A stretch of DNA of 64,000 nucleotides from Himantopus leucocephalus (Eukaryota; Chordata; Aves; Charadriiformes; Recurvirostridae). Position numbers and translations under genes: made by a program. The notes beneath the pieces are model-generated. The model was not told the DNA's origin, did not search any database, and worked only from the letters and a program-made list of their open reading frames with translations. The DNA lies in the NCBI GenBank assembly GCA_003993805.1, contig RSEF01000014.1, positions 4,529,867 to 4,593,866 on the forward strand, read 5' to 3'. Below, piece by piece: positions 1 to 10,119 of this stretch; the first letter of the stretch is position 1, and each line of letters begins with the position of its first letter.

Positions 1-3000
1 TGGAGCGAGCTCGTAAAAGGCACTCTGCGGTGCCCCCGCAGCGCTTTGACTTCTTCCCTTTGCTGGTCTGGGACAGCCTGAACCCCCTGACGCCTGGTGC
101 GCGCTGGTCGTCTGCTGGTGTGTGCCAGGGAAGCAAAACCCAGCACGGGTTTTACTGGAGAATTGTCAGAGAAGTGATTGCAGCTTTTAATTTGCTTGAC
201 TTGCTGGCTGAGGTCCATCTTGGCGGGTATTTCAGTAGCTCGTTATTGCTGGAGGCTTTTCTCGATGTGTGTTCTTTAAAGCTCCGTTGGAGGTATCTGG
301 TACACCCTGGCCTGTGTCCCCGTTGCCACCAGCTTCAGGAGCCCCTTCTCAAGTGCGAGAAGTCAATGGCTTTGTGTGTTGCAGCAGCAGCACGTAAACA
401 TGAAGAAAGGTTTCACGTGTTCTTAATGTTTTTAAGCCCAGGGACTTCGAGGAAATGAGAAGATAAGTATGATAAGCCTGTTCCTTCAAAGCCCCTCCCA
501 GCATTTTAAACTGCATTTCTAATTATCGTAGCAGATAATAAATACAATACATGCACCCATGCACATAAACCAGCATTATTTTGTGCTTAGTCCATGCGTT
601 TCATGTAGAAATCTGGATGACAGCCAGATCAGTAAATGGCTCTGATTTTTAATGGAAATCAAAAACACAACAGATGTACTGTATACTGAAAAGAGTTAAA
701 AATAACTGTTTGCAATCTCTGTGCTTGCCTTTAAACGAAATGCATAATGTACAGAGCAGCGGTTGTTTAGCATATGGAGACTTTAATAATTGCCTCCACT
801 ATTTCTGAGAGTTTGCCAGGTTTATGCAGGGGGGCCTTGAAGTTAATGACAAGTTTCATAGACAGGATTTCTGCTAGCGTTTTAAGCACTCTCTCCGTGT
901 CCAAACCCTCTGACTGCTATGAGCTGTGAAAACCTTCATGACCGCTTGCATGTTACAGTAAATTTTGTGAAAAGCTGTGCAAATGCCTAATTGAAGCTAG
1001 TTCCCATCCCTGCCCTACTGGGGAACCGGGTATTTTTATTTGGTTTGTATCTGGGTAAATTGGGAAGTTAATTCTGGGTCACACAGCAAACTTTTTTTCA
1101 TGCTGGTGCATCCTTCTTATTGCTGGTACCAATTCTTTCCCATTACAGATCAGAATAACTGGTCTGGCATTACATGGAGGATTGGCTGCATCTGGCAAAA
1201 CTGGATTAATTCCAACGTGCCGCAGAACTCCAGACTGACTGCACTCCTTGGGAGGAAAGGATTTGTCTCAAAGAGTTAAAGTGCTGTCCCAATGTGGACA
1301 TCTTCCAGTGTGCGTGGCCTCACGGCAGCTGTCAAATGACTGGGGAGCCTTTATGTAAATCATTTTGACAATGCACATTTGTAAGCTGGTGTAAAGAAAA
1401 CATTTTCTTCCTTTATGAATGTTATATAGTGGAAGAGCTTCATCTCCACGTCGCACTTAAGCTTTAACGCACAGCAGTTTTAAATAGTCTCCGTGTAAGA
1501 TACTCCAAGTAGACTTAGAAATAAGCTTTAGGGAACCAAACCACCTGAAAGGCTGACTTTTTTTAAAGAGGAATTTTACCTGTTTCTGCCAACTTCCATA
1601 CAGTACATTTTTGATTCAATATGTTGCTCTTCTTTAAAAAAGGACTTGTTTTCTTAGTGTGCTAAAAAAAGACCTTTAAACGCCATGAGACTATAGTGAT
1701 GAGTTATGCTGGAGAAACCAATATTATATCTTTCATCGTTTGTCTGGTGTCCTTGCCAAACTTCTAATTTAGCAGCGCACAGTAGTGCACCAAAGTGAGT
1801 CATGAATTCTTCAGTGTAATTACCACGCAGTGCAAAACCGAGGCTACAGAAGTCTGAACCTTTTCCTGTCTGTCGTTTTCCCCTTCTACTTGCCTTTCAA
1901 ATACCATATGCTTTGCAGGGAAGCTGCGCATTGCATCACAGCTTCAACCCTCTTTGGAGCAGACATGATTAAGAGCTAAATTTTGAGTTAATAACTAAAA
2001 GTCCTTTTCTGTGGGACAGGCACAAAAGAGGAAAAATATGTTTGGATTTTTTTTTTTTCCTGCAGCTAGAATGTGTTTTTTAGGGGAAACACTCTGGTAG
2101 GCACAGCCCCTGTAGGGTTGTAGGACTCGATATGAGATCTGGGTAAATGCTGAGAGATAGTCTTGTTGACATTTTAAAATTAGTTTTTCCTTGAATTGAT
2201 TTTTATATCCTCATGTTTGTCTTGCCTGTGCATTTTAGAGAGGGATCCTTACACAGGAGGTAGATGCAAAAGGCAACTGGGAAGCTCATACCTTCATTCA
2301 GGGTCCGACCCCAGGAATAACTCAGTCGTGGAAGGGTCCCAATGACTTTGTGTATTATCAGAGAGGTGCGACGGTGCACCTGCAATCTGGAGTCTCAAAA
2401 CTCCTACTGTATCCAAATTCATGTGCGTTTAAGTGTGTTCATTGAGAATCACTAATTTTTGCCTGTTTTGTAAGTGTATACGATGGCTCAAATTCTAAAA
2501 GGGCATTACAAAAGACAAAATTCTTTACAAACTTGCTGCCAAGTGAAGTCTTTCTTCAGAAAGAGCTGTTTCAAGTTCTTTTTGAAATTTCACACCTTCC
2601 AAGTTGCTGCACATGACTGCTACTTTCAACAGGAGTCTGGAGCGGGTAAGAACTTAGAAATTCAGCACAACTTCTCCAATACGGGGGAGACTCATGTTTC
2701 CACAGACTGTGCGAGAAGATGAATCCTGTTTGCAAACATGCAGACTTCAATGTGTTCTTATGTTAAATATTACCTCCGTATTTGAATCGTGCCTGCCCGC
2801 CTGTGTCACGGGCGGGTTGCAGCACAGGTACTGCCAGAGCGTGGAGAGCTGAGAGGTTATGGGTCTGGGGGATCTCAGTTCCTTCAGCTGCTGCGAGGAC
2901 GGGCAGCGCTCAGTGCCGTAGCGTTTCTAGGTGTTGCGAAAAAACTGCTTCCTGAGCTCTGAACTGAATAAACTCGCTTCCTGCAGACGGCACAGGAAAA

Positions 3001-4300
3001 TGTGGTTGTGTTTCTGAAGACACAGTTACATTTTGGGGAGGTAGCACAGAAATACTGCCATTGCAAGGTCCAACTACGTGACCCTCCCCACCTCCTTCTT
3101 AGTACTTCCCTGCCTGGTAGGGAAATGTGCCTTCCAGACAGGTCTGTTCAGCTATAGATGAAAGATGATTATTTTCCCATGGTCACAGATAGAAAATACA
3201 ATGACAAAAGACATTATGAACTCCCCTTGCATTTCTGGAAACTTCTTCCCCTCTTTCCCAATTACTGGTTTGGTTGCTGTATCTTGATTCTGGCTCGTGG
3301 CTCAGCCCTGCCCTGGTTTCATGCTCGGATAAAGGCAATTAAAGCGAAGGGCTTGCTGCTGTGAGTGGGGTCATACAGACGCAGGAACGCTCGCGCGTTG
3401 CTCTCACCGAGCTCTACCCACACTGCTAGCAAAGCTCTCAAACGCCCTTTTCCAGTAATTGCATTAACTAAACTCAATAGTTTAGTTACAGTGGCAAATT
3501 CCCAGATTTGTCACTTCTTTCCCTTTCATAACTGTGTTTATAGGGATGGTGAGAAGTTAATTCTACATCCATGCCGTATTAGATGTTTGGGGTTTTTTTG
3601 CTGAAATGGGCTGTTTCAGATCTGCAGTGTTGCTGCTGTAGGAGCTTATGTAGAGGTGAGACTACTGAAGCTAATAGGTCATGGTGTACACCGTTCCTGT
3701 GCTTGGAAGTTGAATAATAAGGTAGATACATGAGGAGTATTGTTCTTCAGGGGATGGAGATGTTAGGCTGGTCCACTACGCGACCTGCTCTCTGCAGTGG
3801 CTGCAGCATCCATAGCGTTTCTCCTGATTAATATGTTGTTGTAGTTCCACAGAAGCATGAGGAGTTTCAAAGCACAAGGAAAACCACTTTCTAAAAGAGT
3901 CCATGGCCTAAGCCTGAGCGTACGTCTGGAGGAGATAACAGCAAATGGTGGAACATACTTGGTATGAAAGACAACTTAATTATATGAGAAGGTAGTGTAA
4001 TCACCTGGGGCGGGTGNAGGTGAACAAATCAACTGTTTTGATGAGGGCATGTTGGATGGAAAACTTCGACAAGAGTTTCTGCGAAAGGGCTGACACCAGA
4101 GATGGGGCACGGTGGAGCAAATCCAGCAGGACTCTTGAGGCGCTGGGACAGCACAAACAAGGCTGTCCTGCTCGCTGGGATTGTAATAGCTGCCTTAGAG
4201 AGGGGGGCTCAGTCCGAACGCTGCATTACTTTGATTTTTGTCAATTAAAGTCTGATGCAATTAGATGAAGCCCTTGTTCTGCGTACTTGACACTGCAAGA
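1..4300. other. Unique non-coding DNA, no gene recognised
   Basis: I see no exon, RNA gene or identifiable repeat in this stretch apart from short homopolymers, such as a T run near 2047-2058. The sequence is mostly AT-rich, with several open frames below 150 residues that resemble no family. A single N lies at 4017 in otherwise unique sequence. Unmasked ancient repeats may be present but are too diverged to name by eye. Confidence 0.6.
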
Positions 4301-4313
4301 TGCTGAGGAGACT

Positions 4314-4417
4314 GGCCCCGGTCCAACAAAGCACTCCAGTGATTCCATTAGCTGAAATGGCACTACCTGCATGCTTAAAATTAAGCAGGCACTTAAGTGC
4401 TTTGCTGGGCTGGTGCC
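4314..4417. repeat. Palindromic (foldback) amniote repeat fossil
   Basis: The left arm 4314-4335 and the reverse complement of the right arm 4396-4417 match at 18 of 22 positions. Between them lie two more inverted repeats: CCATT/AATGG at 4345-4349 and 4356-4360, and the perfect 16-base palindrome TGCTTAAAATTAAGCA at 4372-4387. From memory, this nested architecture, with AAGCACT/AGTGCTTTGCTGG arms and a CCATT..AATGG core, resembles a dispersed palindromic repeat of reptile and bird genomes, probably a non-autonomous DNA-transposon-like element. The family name is not assigned. The nested symmetry is read directly from the sequence; the family link is inference. Confidence 0.6.
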
Positions 4418-5011
4418 AGTGTGTGCAGTGGGTGGCAAGATCGGAGTCGATCACCAGAGCCTTGGGTTGGGTTTTGTGTGCAGGAGGTCCGTATGGTTTC
4501 ATTTACTGCCTCTTCAGGCCCACTCTTCAAGTTGTGATTTTGATAAAAATAAGTGGTGACACTAAATAAATCAACCCCAAAAAGCGCTTCTTTCATGGAA
4601 TTTTTACAGTGCCCTCTCTCAGAAACAGCTCACCCAGAGTCATGCCAAGCTGAGCCGTGCCGGTTAACGCCACTGCGGTGTTTGAGGCGGATAAAGACAA
4701 TCTGAACGTTGTTTGGGAGCAGCTGAAGATTACTGTTTGAAAGGGCTGATGTTCTTGACTGAATGAAGGCTGCACAGCTAGATGCCTCATGACATTCTTG
4801 GATTAAATGGAGCTATAGTCTGCGTATAATTGTGGTAAAACTATATCATAAAATACAATTATTATTATTTCTTGGTTTATATACTGTTCTTAAAAAAAAC
4901 CCAAAGGCACAGTTAATTCAGAAGTAAGCACATCCACTAAGTTGGGAAAGTTAGAGGTCATACAGGTGTGAGAGTCTATGGAGAAATTTGAAATTATTTA
5001 ACCTAAATTAA

Positions 5012-5390
5012 AGGAAATGGGCTTGGAAGGGACCTCAGGAGGTCACTTAGTTCATCTTTCTCTTTAAACCAGCAGCACCGTATATTCCCCAGTCTCCCTG
5101 AGCTGTCTGTTCCAGAGCGCAACAGTCTTTGCCATTAGAAAGTATTTCCTGATGTCCGAATTGAATTTCCCTAGCTGTAATTTTATCTCATTATTTCTTG
5201 TCTAACCTACCACGCACATGAAGAATAGATTATTCCCTTCCCATCTGCAGCATCCTCTTACAGCAGTCTCAGGGCAGCGCTGAGCTACTGCTCCTCCATG
5301 CGTGTCTCCCTGACTGCGTATTTTCTGCAAATTTTCACACTCCCCTCATTTCCATCCCTCTAGGATCTTGCTCTGGATAACCACCTGTGA
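5012..5390 (-). mobile_element. Old CR1 LINE 3' fragment
   Basis: On the + strand this starts with the reverse-complemented CR1 3' region (CTTGGAAGGGACCTCAGGAG, then GTCACTTAG). It continues through the antisense of the ORF2 C-terminus, with the GTTCCAGAGCG, AAGTATTTCCTGATGTCC and ATTTCTTGTCTAACC blocks expected in that order. Divergence is high and no reading frame survives. The 3' octamer tail is missing. It belongs to an older CR1 subfamily than the copies at 17.5, 26.2, 47.3 and 54.7 kb. The right boundary is approximate. Confidence 0.75.
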
Positions 5391-6480
5391 GGGACTATGG
5401 AGGCAGCTGAGACGATGCTCCTGAGGTTTCAGGCAACAAGAAATGCTGGTGGGTAGAAGAAATTCTGTGATGCCGCCCTGCTGTGCCTCATCAGAGGGTG
5501 TCAGAGTGCCCACTCCCAGTATACGAGCCTGCGCGCGGAGATGGGTTTTTTAATAACTATTGAATTCTCAATCTTGTAATTTCTTTTACTTACCAGCGAG
5601 TGACAAAGGAGCCAAAGCAGCAGTGGGACGCAGCTGTCGCTGCAGGGTCTGTGTTGTCCGCGGGCAGGCGGGTGGTGGGTTGGCATCGCGGCTCTGTCCC
5701 TGTGCCTGCTGGCTCGCTCCCACCGAGGACTCTCAGGTCTGGGGCTCAATTTTGGTTCTGTTGGGCGGCAGACACAAGGCTGGGGCTGACGTGGTTTACA
5801 AGCTGCCCTGCAGTTTCTGCAAGCATTGGCTGGTCGGCCCTTCAGGAGAGACCCGAAAGGTTGAGAGAGGTGTGGAACAGAAGAGGAGAAGGGAAGCGGC
5901 TCCTGAAAGTCCTCTGCGCCGCGTCAGCTCAAATCCAAGAAAGCCCATGTCAGGCTTGGGATGTTTCTGTTACATTCCAGTGATGATTGATTTTTATTTT
6001 GCTATTAAAGATTGGGTTTTTTTAACAGCTTGGCACACCTGATAGCCCTATCTCAGCGTTTGCACACACTTGAGGTGCAGAGTTTTCTGCAACCGGCTCT
6101 ACCGGTATTAAAAAGAACTTTTTTTCCAGGAATATCCCCGAGGACAGCCTGGAACATTAGGAATTCGGGGGGCAGTTCTTGCATGGCACACCCTTACCAA
6201 GCAGCCCTTTCCTACGTAGCCCCGTGCGCTGCTCTCTGTGTGGTTCCCGAAGCCCCTCGGGAGCCTCCGCGCGCGGCCGTGCCTCCCGGTGGCCTTGGGG
6301 ACGCCCCGGGCCTGGCGGGTGACACTCACGTGGCACGGAGCCGGCTCTGGTTACGCTCTCCAGAAGGCTCCGTGCAGTTGTCACAACTTGTCAGTGGTCA
6401 GGACCCAACAGCTCGCGGGTGGCGTAGAGATATTTTTCTGTTACAGAATGTGGCAGGTTTAAAAGGGAACGGGGTGACTG
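5391..6480. other. GC/CpG-rich unique DNA, no gene supported
   Basis: CpG-rich patches at about 5600-5760 and 6150-6360 open long frames on several strands at once (for example 160 residues at 5560-6042 and 161 residues at 6012-6497, with antisense frames over the same DNA). None has a recognisable domain. I regard the frames as compositional. A small unmethylated CpG patch or an unannotated lncRNA promoter is possible but unproven. Confidence 0.5.
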
Positions 6481-7330
6481 TGATTATTAAGATGTAATCA
6501 AATGTATTAAGGGAACTATTTCCTTCACCGTTAATAACGAGAAACCTGGCAATACCATCGGCCCTTCGTTCTCTTGTTTCGCTTTTGTGGTGAGAATTGA
6601 AATGAAAGCGATCAGGAGCTCCAGGAGCCTTTTCGCACTGTGTATTTTTGTTGTCATAAAAATCATAAAATAAGTACTTCTGTCATGTAATTTTAGTTAA
6701 AAATTTTCCTGGAGAAAATCTTTCCTTTATCAAAGCTCCTAAGTGTTCCCCAAAATGAGAATTAGGCTCTTAATTCATCGAGGTACTTTAGAAAACCCTC
6801 CCTTAAACCTCACTTGCAATATGTACCTTTCCTTCTCAGGTCGTCTGCTTCATTCTTAGTTTCCTATGTGGTATATTTATTTGTTTACTAAAGCTTATAT
6901 AATTTATTTTAAATCCTCCCAAAGAGTTAAGGGATTAGGAACTGATGGGTTATAGCAATAATTTTAGATCACGTTTAATATCTTTTCCACTACAGCAGGT
7001 TAAATAGTCACCAGCCTTTACCTTATAAAGCCTCGTTTAAACTTAATACTCAAAGATAACTGCTGTAGAAATTACCATTTAACACTTTTGTTTGACATGG
7101 GCTTACAATGTTTTCTCAACTGAGGAAAATGAGGAAAACTGAGTTGAAACGGTTGAATTCCATTATCTTTGATTCTGCTCTTTTAAAAAACTGATGATCT
7201 TTTCACAGTTTGTCTAATGACTCCCTTGAGTTTGTTAACCTTTGTAATTATACCATTTAATTTTTCATCTATCTTTTAAATCAATTTATATAGTAGATTC
7301 AAGACAATTTCTTCGTGTTCTAGATTAAGC
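6481..7330. other. AT-rich unique DNA
   Basis: A markedly AT-rich stretch with no open frame of 60 residues or more and no recognisable repeat. It contains many TAAT and TTTAAA words but nothing that can be assigned to a specific function. Confidence 0.5.
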
Positions 7331-7453
7331 ACTCTGTTCCCACCAGAACCTGGAGTTCTGATTGGACCTCCAAGGTTGAGGGCTTCTGAGGTGCTTTGCC
7401 ACCACTGGGCTTAGACTGGTCGAAGTCTAATAACACGTACTGGCAATTTCCCC

Positions 7454-7495
7454 GGGAGACCTCAGAGGTCAACTGGGAGATCTCAAAGGTCATTC
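7454..7495 (+). repeat. Imperfect 21-bp tandem pair carrying AGGTCA half-sites
   Basis: Two adjacent 21-base units (7454-7474 and 7475-7495) share GGGAGAYCTCARAGGTCA and differ at only a few positions. Each has a nuclear-receptor-type AGGTCA half-site, at 7466-7471 and 7487-7492. In the first unit an AGACCT at 7457-7462 forms an everted pair with the half-site, with a three-base spacer. Whether any receptor binds is unknown. Confidence 0.5.
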
Positions 7496-7524
7496 AAGTG
7501 AAGTAGAAGTATACTTTCATTCTC

Positions 7525-7602
7525 ACTTTCCAAAGAGATGAAGTGAATGAAAGGGAGGTGAAATGACTTGTGTGAGATAATGGGGTAATCCGGAAGTCCT
7601 GC
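7525..7602 (-). repeat. Possible MIR-like SINE fragment
   Basis: The string GGGAGGTGAAATGACTTGTG, followed by ATAATGGGGTAA, resembles the antisense of the MIR core (AGAGGTTAAGTGACTTGCCC). The match is short and diverged and could be chance. Confidence 0.35.
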
Positions 7603-9020
7603 TGGTGAATGGCAAGGCCCCGTTCACTGCGGAGGGTTTGGAGCTGGTCGTCCGAGTCGGGGCAGATGAGGCGCAGTGGCTCTATCTTCAGCGCCGGTGG
7701 AGGATGTGTACGAACCTTCTCTCTAGCTCAGTTTGGCCGCTCTTCACACTGCGCATGAGCGTGCGGGTGCTCAGCCAGGCCAGGTGAGCGTGCCCGAAGG
7801 GGAGACCCACCTTCTGTGTTCTGGGTGAACGAGATCAGAGGTTTGCCTTTACTTCTTCCTTACTCTTCTGGTTGATTAGAAACAGAAGAATGAAAACAAA
7901 CCAGCAGCTTTGAGGTGTTCTGGGTTTTGACCTCTGAAACCATTAATTTGATGAACCATAGCTGAAAATGAGGGAATAAGGGGTTTATGATTGAGAAACA
8001 TGGGAGGAAAATTCAGGTGATGAAGTGAATGACAGTTTCTTCAAATCAGACTTTTCACTGACTTCAGTGAAACCCCGGACTGGGGCTGCAGGATAATGCA
8101 TTTTCAAAAACAGGTATAAAATGGCTTTCTCAGGAATTGGACATGCACGTGACACTAACATCTCTCACCATTTCGTGTCACAAGGCAACTGTAAAATCCA
8201 GTTCTACAAACAAGAAGTCTAAAATAAGATACTTTCATAATTGTGTGGAGCCCTACAATCCGTGAAACCAGGATTAAGAATGTCTCGTGCTACGCCACTA
8301 GGGATGTGGGTGATTTTGCTAAATCACTTCATGGTGTTTAACATCACAGTAGTTGCATCTACGCTGTTATTAAGAGATCTTCACTGCCAGCTGGGAAGTG
8401 TCTTCAGAAACATGAGTGGGACCCAAAAGTATTGTTATGGGAATAAGATTTGAGTTCACTAAGTGGTAGAGATGTTAAATCTCCCAGCCTTTGAGTCCTG
8501 TTTTTCGGAGCGCTCACGTGCCCTGGCAGAGCAACGTAGCACTGAGGTGCCCCAACGGGTTGGCCCTGGACCTTCCGCAGGTGTCGGAGCAATTGCCCTC
8601 AGCACCTCTCCTGCATCGCCTCTCGCGGCAGAGCTCTTTCCCCCGGGCTGCCTGGGCGAGGAGGCTTGCAAGCACAGGGCAAAAGAAGTTTTATAGCATC
8701 TGCTTTTTTTGACTGTTATTTCTCAATTGCCTTTGAGTAAATGTTGTAGAGATGGCGGAAAGAACTGGAAAAATATGGATTATGGAAACTTCTTTTTTTT
8801 TTTGAAGACTGGTGAAGTGATCTGGTTAAGGCTGCTGAACTGGGCGCCAGGGCGAATACACAAAGCTAGCTTTGAGCTAGCCTTATTGATGCTGTTAGGA
8901 AAACTGCTGCAAAAGCTGCTTTTAGGCTGAATGGGGAAAGTCCTTGAGATACAACCAGGCCTCTCTACTGCTGTGCCGCTTCAGCTCTGTGCCCGTCCCT
9001 GGCAAGGATTTCTCATGGCA
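7603..9020. other. Unique non-coding DNA
   Basis: No exon or RNA gene recognised. Positions 8500-8690 are GC-rich and open overlapping frames on both strands, which I treat as compositional. Position 8051-8095 holds a fragment resembling a dispersed palindromic amniote repeat and is listed separately. Confidence 0.5.
8051..8095. repeat. Probable palindromic amniote repeat fragment
   Basis: The words TTCACTGACTTCAGTGAAAC and CCGGACTGGGGCTGCAGGAT are close to the core and arm of the foldback repeat type seen more completely at 4314-4417. CACTGACTTCAGTG is itself a near-palindrome. The fragment is short and family membership is inferred. Confidence 0.4.
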
Positions 9021-9025
9021 CCTCT

Positions 9026-9099
9026 GCCAAAGCCAAGGCTTATAACCCTTAGGAACACCCTNCGCCAAAGCAAAGGCTTATAACCCTTAGGAACACGCT
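9026..9099. repeat. Near-identical ~36-bp tandem copies around a single N (likely assembly artefact)
   Basis: The string beginning GCCAAAGCCAAGGCTTATAA at 9026-9061 reappears at 9064-9099 with minor differences, separated by an N at 9062. This is the signature expected when overlapping contig ends are abutted with one placeholder N instead of being merged. Confidence 0.75.
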
Positions 9100-9221
9100 C
9101 TGTATTTCAGTGCTTTTATGGGCTCTCAGTTCCTTCTCATGTGTTTCTCTTCTCATTCTGGGGAGGCGAGAGCATGGTTTTCAGCCCTCCAACAGGAGCA
9201 TCCCGCCTGTGCGCAGCACGC

Positions 9222-9358
9222 ACTCTGCGAAAGCCCTTTATTCAAGGACAAGCAAGTGTCTTTCCTGCGGCACATTGCTTTGGACCTGCNACTCTGCGAA
9301 AGCCCTTTATTCAAGGACAAGCAAGTGTCTTTCCTGCGGCACATTGCTTTGGACCTGC
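9222..9358. repeat. Exact 68-bp tandem duplication around a single N (likely assembly artefact)
   Basis: Positions 9222-9289 and 9291-9358 are identical over 68 bases and separated only by N at 9290. Perfect identity with a lone N between the copies fits unmerged overlapping contig ends better than a biological duplication. Confidence 0.85.
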
Positions 9359-9782
9359 GTGCCGAGGGTCCCCAAAGCTGCCAGCGTCTCTTTTATGAAA
9401 TGCTGAGCTCCTGTTAGCCTGGGGAAGAGCCCTGACTTCTCGCACTAATCCCTCCTGAGGCGATGCCATGCTCAAAAAGAAACATATGGAAATCGGCTGT
9501 TCCCAGCAGCTCCCTCGCTGCTGCCTTTCCACCGGTGCCAAGCGCGCAGTGGCAGGGAGACCTTGCTCATCTCCCCGCGTGCCGCTGCGATGCCCCGTTT
9601 CTGTGAAGCTGTCCGGATGGCTCCTCCAAGTGAATCATCTGTGTTTCCAGTGATAAATCCTACATCCACCTTCACCGTCCAGCAACTGGCGGGTCTTGGA
9701 AACGAGTTGGCTGGTCCTTGAGATGACAAAGCCCCTCTGTGTGTAGCGTGCTGTGCCAGACCCCTTACACAGGGACGAGGGA

Positions 9783-9882
9783 NNNNNNNNNNNNNNNNNN
9801 NNNNNNNNNNNNNNNNNNNNNNNNNNNNNNNNNNNNNNNNNNNNNNNNNNNNNNNNNNNNNNNNNNNNNNNNNNNNNNNNNN
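9783..9882. other. Assembly gap of 100 N
   Basis: Exactly 100 Ns, the usual placeholder for a gap of unknown size. The right edge runs directly into CR1 sequence, so the missing DNA is probably at least partly the rest of that CR1. Confidence 0.95.
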
Positions 9883-9925
9883 CTCTCCCAGCCTGTCCTC
9901 CCAGCAGAGGGGCTCCAGCCCTCCT
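9883..9925 (-). mobile_element. CR1 LINE fragment at gap edge
   Basis: CAGCCTGTCCTCCCAGCAGA, followed by GGGGCTCCAGCCCTCC, matches the antisense of the avian CR1 segment that lies several hundred bases upstream of the 3' end. The 3' part would extend left into the N gap and is not seen beyond it. Only about 40 bases remain. Confidence 0.6.
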
Positions 9926-10064
9926 TGTGATACCTGCCACATGCAAACACAATCACGGTGTGCATGAACGTGTCTGCATAACTTCCACCTTCCAGAGATA
10001 AAGACAATCCTTGGCATTTGTTCTCTGACTTACAGCTGTGTGTCACTGACCCTTCTTGTGGTCT

Positions 10065-10119
10065 CCAGGCCTACAACTAGACTCTGAATCCTCATCCCAC
10101 CAAAGTCGATGGGAATGTA
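10065..10119. repeat. Possible palindromic amniote repeat fragment
   Basis: GAATCCTCATCCCACCAAAG, followed by TCGATGGGAATGTAG, resembles the CCACTGAAGTCAATGGGA core common in dispersed reptile and bird foldback repeats. It is a single arm only and diverged. Confidence 0.35.

Noticed and set aside
5560..6497. 160- and 161-residue plus frames
   Set aside because: CpG-rich composition keeps several frames open on both strands; no homology recognised.
9472..10017. 181-residue minus frame
   Set aside because: It spans 100 Ns, so the frame length is meaningless.
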